From NCBI GenBank assembly GCA_016178595.1, contig JACOSY010000006.1:1-44438 (forward strand): a stretch of 44,438 bases of DNA, written 5' to 3'. Under the pieces are notes generated by a model. That model worked only from the letters and a program-made list of their open reading frames with translations. It searched no databases and was not told where the DNA came from. This stretch comes from Ignavibacteria bacterium (lineage in GTDB: Bacteria; Bacteroidota; Ignavibacteria; UBA10030; SZUA-254). The position numbers and the translations under genes were made by a program. Below are positions 17,953 through 25,458 of this stretch, piece after piece. Positions within the stretch are counted from its first letter, which is position 1; every line of letters begins with the position of its first letter.

Positions 17953-18372
17953 TTAACCAACATCTTGATACTCTGGTTTCCAACCTCGCCAGCACCCAAC
18001 ACATTTAACGCGTAAGCCAGGACGAGATATTCTAGAAGTTGTGCTTTGGATATTACCCCATGGACTGATCCGTTTTATGAGTAAACTTTCTGTGTCCGAG
18101 ACGAGCTGCTCAGAAATCTTTAGACCTTGGGGCAGATATATCACGCCGACCATGGCAATATGATTTGTTATACCGCGCTCATTTTCAAGATCATTCCAAA
18201 ATCCTTTCTTAGCGGAGTAGCACCATCTCCCTCGAACGGTACTCTGGTATGCTTTGCCGATATACAAGATTTCTTGACAATCAGATGTGAGATACGCATA
18301 GAGAACGCGCTGTAAATCCCACTTTCGATCACTCTTGCCTCTAATAAATTTCCAATGAACTTGAATCAACAT
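17953..18372 (-). CDS. GIY-YIG-like nuclease domain protein
   Basis: A 139-residue protein with the elements of a GIY-YIG domain: a first strand VLYAYLTSD in place of the strict GIY, then ILYIGKA (the YIG strand), an arginine-containing helix (TVRGRW), and the acidic helix DTESLLIKRISPWGN with the metal-binding Glu. The C-terminal tail has two cysteines (KCVGC). GIY-YIG nucleases occur in homing enzymes, restriction systems and repair. There is no restriction methylase beside it. AT-richer composition and pairing with the 116-residue hypothetical gene suggest horizontal acquisition. Confidence 0.68.
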   Translation of the reverse strand: MLIQVHWKFIRGKSDRKWDLQRVLYAYLTSDCQEILYIGKAYQSTVRGRWCYSAKKGFWNDLENERGITNHIAMVGVIYLPQGLKISEQLVSDTESLLIKRISPWGNIQSTTSRISRPGLRVKCVGCWRGWKPEYQDVG

Positions 18373-18443
18373 GTCTTTTACGCCTTAGCAAATAATTGTA
18401 AGAACTTTGCCATATTGCACATCACTCTAAAACATCGCTCCAC

Positions 18444-19022
18444 TCAATCTTCCCTATATCCTCTACTCCCCGGCTTCTCTACCGGGATTCCCTGCTTACA
18501 CAGAGGACATTCCTGTGGTCGATACGTGACAACTTCCATCGTCATTGTCGCGAAGAGGTCCGGCACATCCGACTTCCCGCCGCTCCGGTCGACAATCGCG
18601 CCGACGCCAACGAATTTCCCGCCGCATTGTTGAACGATGTCGATCACTTCTTTCACAGAGCCGCCGGTCGTGATGACGTCTTCACACACCAGCACATTCT
18701 CACCGCGTTCGATCTCGAAGCCGCGGCGAAGCTGCATCGTTCTGTCCTTCCGCTCGGCGAACATCGTCCGCACGTTTAACTGTCGTCCCACTTCTTGCCC
18801 AACGACAATCCCGCCAAGCGCAGGAGCAATCACAACATGTATTCCACTTCCGGAGAAATGTCGGGCAATTTCTCCACAGAGTCGCTCAGTATTTGCCGGA
18901 TACTGAAGAACCTTCGCGCACTGGAAATAATGCGGGCTATGCAGTCCCGACGTGAGCTGAAAATGCCCTTCGAGCAGCGCGCGCGATTCTTTGAACATCG
19001 AGAGAATTTCGTCTTTGTTCAT
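18444..19022 (-). CDS. pyrE: Orotate phosphoribosyltransferase
   Basis: A 192-residue PRTase that joins orotate to PRPP in de novo pyrimidine synthesis. The PRPP-binding motif VLVCEDVITTGGS is at about 110-122, with the upstream APALGGIVVGQEV and FAERKDR segments typical of PyrE. A C-terminal extension with CPLC could bind metal. Four-hairpin element 1 begins 26 bp upstream of its start codon. Confidence 0.92.
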   Translation of the reverse strand: MNKDEILSMFKESRALLEGHFQLTSGLHSPHYFQCAKVLQYPANTERLCGEIARHFSGSGIHVVIAPALGGIVVGQEVGRQLNVRTMFAERKDRTMQLRRGFEIERGENVLVCEDVITTGGSVKEVIDIVQQCGGKFVGVGAIVDRSGGKSDVPDLFATMTMEVVTYRPQECPLCKQGIPVEKPGSRGYRED

Positions 19023-19048
19023 GCCCTTCTATGGAAGAAACCCGAATC

Positions 19049-19197
19049 ATTGCCACGAGCTTTAGCTCGTGGATAAAAATGCAGCAAAAAACGAATGATG
19101 GGTTTCAACCCATTTCTTAACCTTGACCTATCTGACGCGGGGCTAAAGCCCAATTGCTTTCTAACTTCTTCAACCACGACCTAAAGGTCGTGGCAAT
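19049..19197 (+). repeat. Four-hairpin composite element, copy 1
   Basis: Four palindromes in order: A, CCACGAGCTTTAGCTCGTGG at 19053-19072; B, ATGGGTTTCAACCCAT at 19098-19113; C, GGGCTAAAGCCC at 19140-19151; D, CCACGACCTAAAGGTCGTGG at 19174-19193. The unit is bounded by ATTGCC (19049-19054) and GGCAAT (19192-19197). The same four stems recur at 22852-22991. It lies between the TPR gene and pyrE. Confidence 0.88.
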
Positions 19198-19246
19198 AGT
19201 TGAAACCCCGGCAATTTTTTATCAACCGGATGTTCTCAGCGATCGG

Positions 19247-19564
19247 CTAAAGGCCGAGTTCATCGATCGCTTCCTGCATCTCCGTCTGTGCGTGTGTGTC
19301 GCCAACGAGTGCAGCAATCTGAATTCCCTTCTCAAGCGTCGTGAGCGCTTCTTCCTGACGATTGAGTTGTGCGTAGAGCAGCCCGAGTTGATGATAGGCT
19401 GGAACATAATTCGGATCGAGAACGATCACATCTTCGAACTTGGCAATCGCCTCCGGGAACTGCTGCTGCGTGACGTACTCCAGCGCGAGCGCGTAATGGT
19501 TGAAGGGAGCTTTCGGATCGTCGTCAAGAAAATTCTTCAGGATCTCGAATCGATTCGAGGTCAC
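19247..19564 (-). CDS. TPR-repeat protein
   Basis: A 105-residue protein with about two tetratricopeptide repeats (PFNHYALALEYVTQQQFPEAIAKFEDVIVLDP then YVPAYHQLGLLYAQLNRQEEALTTLEKGI, given here only as landmarks), so a likely protein-protein adaptor. The start is taken as the GTG at 19564, which overlaps the stop of the upstream pterin dehydratase as GTGA and has AAGGAG 11 bases before it. The longer frame from 19654 would run through that gene. The partner is unknown. Confidence 0.75.
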   Translation of the reverse strand: MTSNRFEILKNFLDDDPKAPFNHYALALEYVTQQQFPEAIAKFEDVIVLDPNYVPAYHQLGLLYAQLNRQEEALTTLEKGIQIAALVGDTHAQTEMQEAIDELGL

Positions 19565-19836
19565 AAGCTCTCGATCTCCTTCGCAAGCGTGCAATCTTTC
19601 TCCGTCAATCCTCCAGCGCTGTGCGTCGAAAGGACGAGCGTGACCTTGTTCCACCGGATGTCGATATCGGGATGGTGGTTCGCTTTCTCCGCAAGCAGTG
19701 CGACGGAATTCACGAAGCCCATCGCATGAACGAAGTCCTTCAACTCGAAGGTCTTCTTGATTTCTTTTCCAGCCCGCGTCCAGCCATTGAGTGAGCGCAA
19801 TTCCTTGGTAATCTGATCGTCAGTTAAGAGCGGCAT
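19561..19836 (-). CDS. phhB: Pterin-4a-carbinolamine dehydratase
   Basis: A 91-residue single-domain enzyme that dehydrates 4a-hydroxytetrahydropterin. The active-site signature NHHPDIDIRWNKVTLVLSTH is present near 51-70. No aromatic amino-acid hydroxylase is visible nearby; in many bacteria without one the protein is thought to serve in pterin or molybdopterin metabolism. It lies in a tight run with a CADD-like protein and a deformylase, so a pterin/folate theme is possible. Confidence 0.92.
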   Translation of the reverse strand: MPLLTDDQITKELRSLNGWTRAGKEIKKTFELKDFVHAMGFVNSVALLAEKANHHPDIDIRWNKVTLVLSTHSAGGLTEKDCTLAKEIESL

Positions 19837-19855
19837 GGTCCCTCCTATGTATCAC

Positions 19856-20383
19856 CTACAACGTGTGTGTATTCTTCGAAGCGTTTACCGATTTCTTCCA
19901 TTCACTTCGCATGACGATATGTTTCGAGTCGATTGCCCGGTCAATCGCCAACATGCCGTTGATGTGGTCGATCTCGTGCTGAAGCAATTCCGAAAGTCCG
20001 CCTTCGGCAGGCAGGTCGTTTATTGTTCCTTGTGCATCATGAAAGCGAACGACAACTTTCACGTTTCGCCTCACCTTCACCAGAATATCCGGAAACGAAA
20101 AGCAATCATCCCACAACAACATGGTCGCGCGAGAGCGGTTGACGATTTCCGGATTGATAAGAGCAATCGGGCGGTCGACATCGACGAAGATGATCCGTTT
20201 GGTCACTCCGATCTGTGGCGACGCAATACCCCGACCAAATCCGTTCCGGGTCCGAAAATCGACGAGCGTATCAGTCAAGTCTTGAATAAGCGCTTTAACA
20301 GTGCCGTCGGAGAACGATCTCACCTTCTCGCACTTCGCCCGAAGTGTTGGGTTCCCGAGGAGAAGGATTTCTCTGACAGCCAT
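19856..20383 (-). CDS. def: Peptide deformylase, divergent
   Basis: A 175-residue metallohydrolase removing N-formyl from nascent proteins. Motif III is intact (QHEIDHING, metal ligands H136 and H140). Motif I is GRGIASPQIG instead of the usual GxGLAAPQ, and motif II is WDDCFSFP instead of EGCLS, keeping the ligand C94 but changing its surroundings. The gene begins 3 bp after the CADD-like gene. It may be a second deformylase or one with altered specificity. Confidence 0.82.
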   Translation of the reverse strand: MAVREILLLGNPTLRAKCEKVRSFSDGTVKALIQDLTDTLVDFRTRNGFGRGIASPQIGVTKRIIFVDVDRPIALINPEIVNRSRATMLLWDDCFSFPDILVKVRRNVKVVVRFHDAQGTINDLPAEGGLSELLQHEIDHINGMLAIDRAIDSKHIVMRSEWKKSVNASKNTHTL

Positions 20384-20386
20384 AGC

Positions 20387-21076
20387 TTAGTTCAATGCCG
20401 GTTGAACGTAGACGCGGTACACGCCATCCAGCAAGCGCAGCATGGCATGCGCCGATGTCTCCGCCGCCGTGAGGCATCCTTGCCGATCTTCTTCGTTTGT
20501 TGCATACCGTCCGAGAATATTTTTCTCGCTGCCGGAGTGGTACACATCTGCTTCCTGGTGGACGGTAAAGAACGAAAGCGCACGATCGCTCGTGACGCCG
20601 TAGAATTTTGTCAAGCCTTCGATCTTAACGCGCGCGACTTCAGGAATCTGCGACTCGTACGCAAACAATGCCGCAACGCCTTCGAGGTACGAGCCGTCGC
20701 GCGTGACGGAACGCAGTGTTTCGATCGCTTCTTTCGTTTCGGGCAGTATCGGTGCGTGCGATGCCTCGTCCTCATTCACGCCCAGCGACTCCGCAAACTT
20801 CATCCAGAGTCCGGGATGGTTGCCATCGCCGCGCTCTTCTTCGATAAGATTTTCCAGCAGTTCCTGCCGGACGGAAAGGTGCGGCGTGTTCGCGTGCGTC
20901 GCGCTGATGAGTGTCGGGAACGCTTGCACGAAGTGATAGTACTGCTTCGCATACTCGCGAAGCGCTTCGCGGCTCAACTTGCCCATTGTCCATGTTTGAT
21001 AGAATGGATGACCGAGCATGCTGTTCCGCGCGACCACGGCATCAAGCTCTTCCAAGAACGATTGACGAGTATTCAT
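20387..21076 (-). CDS. CADD-like di-metal oxygenase, candidate p-aminobenzoate synthase
   Basis: A 229-residue all-alpha protein of the TenA/PqqC-like superfamily, closest by motif to Chlamydia CADD. The six ligands recalled for CADD (E81, H88, E142, H174, D178, H181) match E80, H87, E141, H173, D177 and H180 here, all shifted by one. Tyr26 and Lys151 match the Tyr27 and Lys152 reported to be consumed when CADD makes p-aminobenzoate. This points to a folate-precursor role. The protein is read just upstream of the deformylase and the pterin dehydratase. CADD residue numbers are from memory and should be checked. Confidence 0.78.
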   Translation of the reverse strand: MNTRQSFLEELDAVVARNSMLGHPFYQTWTMGKLSREALREYAKQYYHFVQAFPTLISATHANTPHLSVRQELLENLIEEERGDGNHPGLWMKFAESLGVNEDEASHAPILPETKEAIETLRSVTRDGSYLEGVAALFAYESQIPEVARVKIEGLTKFYGVTSDRALSFFTVHQEADVYHSGSEKNILGRYATNEEDRQGCLTAAETSAHAMLRLLDGVYRVYVQPALN

Positions 21077-21150
21077 TGAACCTCCTGTTATTTGTTTGTC
21101 GGATATTAGATATTAAATATTGGGTTTTCTATGTACATGGAATTCATCAT

Positions 21151-21969
21151 TCAAAGAAATCCTTCTGCTTTTCTCACTCGCCCGAGTTTCTGTCCCAAAA
21201 ATCGCTCCCCGACTTCTGTAAACTTGTGGGGAATGTCGCTCACGAAGAACTGCACATTCGCCTTTTGATTGCTCGGGTTCTTCACTCCATGCTCGTCGAG
21301 AACGCGCGCTACTTCTTCTGCCGTCGCTATGCCGGAATCGATCAGAGCAGTCGCTCCATCGAAGACATGTTGAATGACCGATGTGAGGATCGGGTAGTGC
21401 GTGCACCCAAGAACGAGCGTGTCGATTTTTTGCAGCTTCAATGGAAATAAATATTCTTTCGCGATCAACTCTGTCGCTTTGTGATCCACCAATCCCTCTT
21501 CTGCAAGAGGAACAAAGAGAGGACACGCCTGACTCACCACTGTTGCCTTCGAATCGAGCCGGCGAATCGCGTTCACATACGCATTGCTGGCAATCGTACC
21601 AACAGTTCCGATGACGCCGATCCGTTTCTTCGATGATGCTTCGACGGCAGCTTTTGCGCCGGGTAGAATCACGCCGACAACCGGAACCTTCGAATGTTTC
21701 TGCACAACCTCCAGCGCGACGGACGATACCGTGTTGCAGGCAACGACGATCATCTTCACAGTGTGTCGCATCAGGAAATCGGTGTCCTGAGCCGCGTACT
21801 CACGAACGACTTGCGGAGATTTGGGTCCATACGGAACGCGCGCGGTGTCGCCGAAGTAGACAATATTCTCGTGTGGAAGACGCTGCATGAGCGCGCGCAC
21901 GACCGTGAGTCCGCCAATCCCTGAATCAAACACACCGATAGGTTGTACCTGCTGAGGCTTCGACGTCAT
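21151..21969 (-). CDS. murI: Glutamate racemase
   Basis: A 272-residue cofactor-independent racemase giving D-glutamate for peptidoglycan. The two catalytic cysteines are in ACNTVSS (C78) and LGCTHYPIL. The N-terminal IGVFDSGIGGLTV and YFGDTARVPYG segments are canonical. It is 74 bp upstream of the CADD-like gene on the same strand. Confidence 0.95.
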   Translation of the reverse strand: MTSKPQQVQPIGVFDSGIGGLTVVRALMQRLPHENIVYFGDTARVPYGPKSPQVVREYAAQDTDFLMRHTVKMIVVACNTVSSVALEVVQKHSKVPVVGVILPGAKAAVEASSKKRIGVIGTVGTIASNAYVNAIRRLDSKATVVSQACPLFVPLAEEGLVDHKATELIAKEYLFPLKLQKIDTLVLGCTHYPILTSVIQHVFDGATALIDSGIATAEEVARVLDEHGVKNPSNQKANVQFFVSDIPHKFTEVGERFLGQKLGRVRKAEGFL

Positions 21970-22030
21970 AAACGTGTTGGCAATATAGGAAATGACGGCG
22001 GGATTAGCAAAAGAAGTTTCACAATGGAAT

Positions 22031-22066
22031 GAACTACGCCCGCCGCAAGCGGCGGGGAACTAACCC
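22031..22066. repeat. GC-rich palindrome
   Basis: CCCGCCGC (22039-22046) and GCGGCGGG (22049-22056) form a perfect 8-bp stem with a two-base loop, flanked by GAACTACG and GGAACTAA. It lies between the DinB gene and murI. It looks like a dispersed palindrome; the GC-rich stem has no T run to make it a terminator. Confidence 0.55.
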
Positions 22067-22138
22067 CTGAGAGATTAGAGGATTATGGGCTTCGTTTCAT
22101 CCGTTCAATCCGTTGTGAATATACTCATCTGCTGTGTA

Positions 22139-22666
22139 TCACTGACGTTGTTGAAGAACACGAGCAAGAGCACTCATCCGTGCGAGATGATGATCGTCGT
22201 GCTCAGCGACAAAGAATACCATGTCCACCAGCCGCATCGGTCGCTTCAAACGCGGGTGTTCAGCAGTGAGGGTGATCTGTTGATCGTCAAGCGTCTCGAG
22301 GCGTTGAACGAATCGCGCACGCGCAACTTTGAATGAATGTACTACCGCCTCAATGGAATTTGCGTTGTGGTTTGCCTGGTAAGTCTTCCGGTTGGTCATA
22401 TCGGCAGCACGAAGAATTTGCACGCCCGAAAGAAAGTCGTCGATTCTTCCTTCGTGCAGCTCGTCAAGATCGTAGAGGTGACCGACATGTTCCTGGATCG
22501 ACCAACCATCGTTCATTCGTACCGTTCGAATATTGCGCGGATAGCGCTGGACCATCTCTTTGACTCGTGAAGGCGTCCCGCGAACTCGCTCGAGAATGCA
22601 CGGGAAGAGTCCGGCAGGAAAATCGAAATTAAACGTGCGGTCGATCCAGTTGGTTTGTGTAATCAT
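22139..22666 (-). CDS. DinB-family protein
   Basis: A 175-residue four-helix DinB/YfiT-superfamily protein with three likely metal histidines: EHVGHL (about 58-63) and the C-terminal EHDDHHLARM. Family members are metal-dependent transferases acting on thiols such as bacillithiol or mycothiol, or have unknown roles. A promoter TTGACA-N17-TACGTT reads toward it from 22731. It is related to, but distinct from, the BstA-like protein at 29033. Confidence 0.8.
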   Translation of the reverse strand: MITQTNWIDRTFNFDFPAGLFPCILERVRGTPSRVKEMVQRYPRNIRTVRMNDGWSIQEHVGHLYDLDELHEGRIDDFLSGVQILRAADMTNRKTYQANHNANSIEAVVHSFKVARARFVQRLETLDDQQITLTAEHPRLKRPMRLVDMVFFVAEHDDHHLARMSALARVLQQRQ

Positions 22667-22702
22667 GATAATTCACGACAGAGGATACGGATTCGTAGAT
22701 TG

Positions 22703-22731
22703 AACGTAGCAAAATTCCCATCGTATGTCAA
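22703..22731 (-). promoter_or_regulatory. Promoter of the DinB gene
   Basis: Minus-strand TTGACA at 22731-22726 and TACGTT at 22708-22703, separated by 17 bases and ending 37 bp before the DinB start. The -35 is the exact consensus. The spacer begins TACGATG, similar to the promoter near 28.4 kb. Confidence 0.55.
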
Positions 22732-22824
22732 GCTGGCCCATCGGAACTCATCCCTTCTCCCCGCGAACGAAGGCGGGATCTTCGTCTTAAGAAGAGAAGG
22801 GAGCGCAAGCCTCTCTCTTCGTGA

Positions 22825-23025
22825 CAGGCTGTTGAAAAAGGGAATTCATAGCCACGAGCTTCAGCTCGTGGAGAACAATCCTAGAAAAATCGTGATGGGT
22901 TTCAACCCATTCCATCAAAGAGACCCGTTTTTGTGAGGGCTCAAGCCCGTCGATTTTTTTGATACCGATAACCACGACCTAAAGGTCGTGGCAAATCGCA
23001 CCGCAGAGAGTTTTTCAACAGCCTG
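22825..23025 (+). repeat. Four-hairpin composite element, copy 2, with terminal inverted repeats
   Basis: The stems of copy 1 recur in the same order and orientation: A at 22852-22871, B at 22895-22910, C at 22937-22948 and D at 22972-22991. Start-to-start spacings are 43, 42 and 35 against 45, 42 and 34 in copy 1, while linkers differ. A perfect 15-bp inverted repeat, CAGGCTGTTGAAAAA at 22825-22839 and its complement at 23011-23025, encloses the unit as in a MITE. Confidence 0.88.
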
Positions 23026-23057
23026 CTAAGAAAGGGATTTTTTGAAACTCCGGGTAC

Positions 23058-23086
23058 TTGACACAACACGATATTGTTCTTACATT
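23058..23086 (+). promoter_or_regulatory. Promoter of the barrel-Rieske gene cluster
   Basis: TTGACA at 23058-23063 and TACATT at 23081-23086 with a 17-base spacer, about 74 bp before the chosen start of the beta-barrel gene at 23160. It also argues against the longer reading frame that would begin inside the -35. Confidence 0.65.
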
Positions 23087-23159
23087 CCTGCACACACTTG
23101 TCTGCTTGCTATGCGTGCGACAGGTTGTTTCCCGACAACTCACATACAGAAAAAGCAAG

Positions 23160-23807
23160 ATGCGAATCGCCCCGATTCTTGCCGTGCTCGTACTATCGGT
23201 CCAATTATGTTCTTCCCAAACTTCAGGCTCCGATGATGGAAGAATACGCATCTCCCTCACTACGGGACTTTCCCTTCCGATGAAGGAATCGTTCCGGGAT
23301 AATTATGACCAAAGCCTGTTCGTCAGCAATGCACACGTTCCTCTTTCGCTGGCGCTGGGGATCGAATACCCGCTCTCGCCAACGACCGGTCTCATGTTTT
23401 CCTTCGAGCGCAAGAACTACCGCCTTGCATCCAGCGATGAGATTTCGCTTGCGGTCATGCCTGCGTTAGCAGGCGTCCAGTATCGCTTCTCGAAAGAACA
23501 AATCGATCTCGGCGGATTCTTTCCGTACATTGGAGTGCGCGCCGGATGGTACTGGGCACTCTTCTCGGCAAAGCTGCTGGTAACAACGCAAAATGGCCCG
23601 GACCTTGTTGCCATCCTTGACGAATCAAAGAGTTACTTCGGCTATGGCGCTCTCTTTAATGTCGGCCTCGATCATCCGCTCGGCGAACGCACCACGCTGG
23701 GATTTGATGTTCAATATGACGTCAACACTCTCGGCTCAGTCGATGATGGCGGACTTGGGAATCTCGGCGGATTTCTTTTCGGTCTTAAATTTGCAATCGC
23801 ACTATAG
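23160..23807 (+). CDS. Outer-membrane beta-barrel protein
   Basis: A 215-residue secreted protein. The ATG at 23160 opens a clear signal peptide (MRIAPILAVLVLSVQLCSS, cleavage before QTSG). The rest is alternating hydrophobic strands with glycine turns (SLALGIEYPLSP, GLMFSFERKNY, YIGVRAGWYW, GYGALFNVGLDHPLG) ending in FLFGLKFAIAL, as in small OmpA-like barrels. It is the first gene after the promoter at 23058 and stops 11 bp before the lipoprotein gene. Substrate or ligand is unknown. Confidence 0.78.
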   Translation: MRIAPILAVLVLSVQLCSSQTSGSDDGRIRISLTTGLSLPMKESFRDNYDQSLFVSNAHVPLSLALGIEYPLSPTTGLMFSFERKNYRLASSDEISLAVMPALAGVQYRFSKEQIDLGGFFPYIGVRAGWYWALFSAKLLVTTQNGPDLVAILDESKSYFGYGALFNVGLDHPLGERTTLGFDVQYDVNTLGSVDDGGLGNLGGFLFGLKFAIAL

Positions 23808-23818
23808 GAGACATGACG

Positions 23819-24253
23819 ATGAATACTATAGTGGTTCGAATCCTCCTCTGTCTTCTTTTCGGAATGCTTCTTTTACAATGCCGTCAAGAGCCACTGACAA
23901 GCCCGAAACAGGATGAGCCACGGCCCTCGTCACCCGCAAATCCGGACACCGCCCGATTCGGAGGAGACATCCCTCGTTTCTTCGAATTGGCTCAACCTTA
24001 CCCAAATCCATTTAATGGAAGCACGACCATGACAGCAGCAATTCCCCAAGAGTCGTTCATCTTGCTCGTCGTCCAGAATCCTGTCGGCGATGTACTGAAC
24101 GTTCTTGTCGCGGAAACGCTCGAGGCCGGCTACTATAGTATCACCTGGGACGGCACCAACAGTCAGGGAAAACTTCTCAAAGAAGGCTACTACTTCATCA
24201 GCATGCAAGCAGGGTCGTTCCTACAATCACGGCTCGTGAAGCTAGAACGATAG
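23819..24253 (+). CDS. Lipoprotein bearing a T9SS-type / FlgD-like C-terminal domain
   Basis: A 144-residue protein starting at the ATG at 23819, eight bases after AGGAG. Residues 1-20 are a lipoprotein signal with lipobox LLLQ-C21. A proline- and charge-rich linker (22-52) follows. Residues 55-144 resemble the type A sorting domain of T9SS cargo or a FlgD-Ig fold: FELAQPYPNPFNGSTTM, ITWDGTNSQGKLLKEGYYF, then QSRLVKLER at the end. Usually this domain ends a much larger secreted protein; here it is nearly the whole mature protein. It stops 8 bp before the Rieske gene. Confidence 0.75.
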   Translation: MNTIVVRILLCLLFGMLLLQCRQEPLTSPKQDEPRPSSPANPDTARFGGDIPRFFELAQPYPNPFNGSTTMTAAIPQESFILLVVQNPVGDVLNVLVAETLEAGYYSITWDGTNSQGKLLKEGYYFISMQAGSFLQSRLVKLER

Positions 24254-24261
24254 GACGACTG

Positions 24262-25383
24262 ATGCGCAGTATTGCAGATCCGCCGGACTTCACCCTTGAG
24301 AATCTCACCGAAGCGCCGATCGAGCGCTCGGAGACGATTCCCTCCAGTTGGTATACCGATCCACGCATGCACGAAATCGACTTCGAATGGATTTTCGCAA
24401 GAACGTGGCAAGCTGTCGGTCATGTATCGCGCGCACAGAATCCGGGCGAGTACATCACTGCGACTGTCGGCGGGAATCCGATCATCGTCGTTCGTGGGAA
24501 GGAGAATGAGCTGCGGGCATTCTTCAATGTATGCCGGCACCGCGGCGGGCCGCTTGCCATTGACGAACATGGAACCTGCAACGCGCTGCAGTGCAAATAC
24601 CACGGCTGGACGTATTTGCTTGATGGAAGCCTGCGCGGCGTACCGAAATGGGATCGTGTCGATTTGTTCGACAAGAAAGATTACGGTCTCGTCCCGGTGG
24701 CAGTCGATCGGTGGGAAGGCCTGCTGTTCGTACACCTCAATAGTGCTGCGAGAATCCCCGTTCTGCAATCGACAATGGAAGGAATTGTGGATCGCATTGC
24801 ACCGCACTCGCTCGCGACGAAGAAATTTTCCCGCCGTGTCTTCTACGATGTGAATTGCAACTGGAAGGTCTATGTCGATAACTATCTCGAAGGGTATCAC
24901 CTCCCGCACGTTCATCCCGAGTTGTGCAACCTTCTTGATTACCAACAGTATGTTACGGAGACGCATGAACGGTATTCGCTGCAGTACAGTCCATTTACGG
25001 GCAAGAATAATGTGTACGGCTCGAGGGAGGGTGCTGCATTTTATTATTTTCTTTTTCCGAACTTCATGCTCAACATTCTCCCGGGCAGACTCCAGACGAA
25101 CATCGTGCTGCCACTCTCACACAATCGGTGCCGCATCATCTTTGATTACTATTATGACGACATCGCCTCCCCGGGTGCGCTCAGGTTGATCGAGAATGAC
25201 ATAGCATATAGCGACAAGATTCAGCAGGAGGACATGGAGATTTGCGGGCACGTTCAGCATGGCATCGAGTCGGTGGCGTATGACAAAGGACGCTTCTCAG
25301 TGGAAATGGAACAAGGGGTGTACCATTTCCAGTGCATGCTCAAGAAGGCATACCGGCAGATTGTTGAACAAACGCACGGCTGA
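24262..25383 (+). CDS. Rieske-type aromatic-ring-hydroxylating oxygenase, alpha subunit
   Basis: A 373-residue oxygenase. The Rieske 2Fe-2S site is C91-x-H93 and C111-x2-H114. The mononuclear iron site is in DNYLEGYHLPHVHPEL (D206, H213, H218). The overall layout resembles choline monooxygenase and the glycine-betaine demethylase GbcA. Such enzymes hydroxylate or demethylate with O2 and electrons from a reductase, which is not encoded beside it. An amino-acid permease follows, suggesting an amine or amino-acid-derived substrate (inference). Confidence 0.88.
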   Translation: MRSIADPPDFTLENLTEAPIERSETIPSSWYTDPRMHEIDFEWIFARTWQAVGHVSRAQNPGEYITATVGGNPIIVVRGKENELRAFFNVCRHRGGPLAIDEHGTCNALQCKYHGWTYLLDGSLRGVPKWDRVDLFDKKDYGLVPVAVDRWEGLLFVHLNSAARIPVLQSTMEGIVDRIAPHSLATKKFSRRVFYDVNCNWKVYVDNYLEGYHLPHVHPELCNLLDYQQYVTETHERYSLQYSPFTGKNNVYGSREGAAFYYFLFPNFMLNILPGRLQTNIVLPLSHNRCRIIFDYYYDDIASPGALRLIENDIAYSDKIQQEDMEICGHVQHGIESVAYDKGRFSVEMEQGVYHFQCMLKKAYRQIVEQTHG

Positions 25384-25458
25384 CTTCTCCATAATCTTCT
25401 CTTCCAAATGGAAGGGGAGATCACCGGAGGTTGAACGTAACAACCGCAAACCATTATC

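Noticed and set aside
19053-19193. CRISPR array
   Set aside because: The repeated words are four different palindromes, not one direct repeat with spacers, and no cas gene is near.
19835-21079. Plus-strand frame of 414 codons
   Set aside because: It is antisense to deformylase and the CADD-like gene, both with clear motifs; the translated product shows no recognisable domain.
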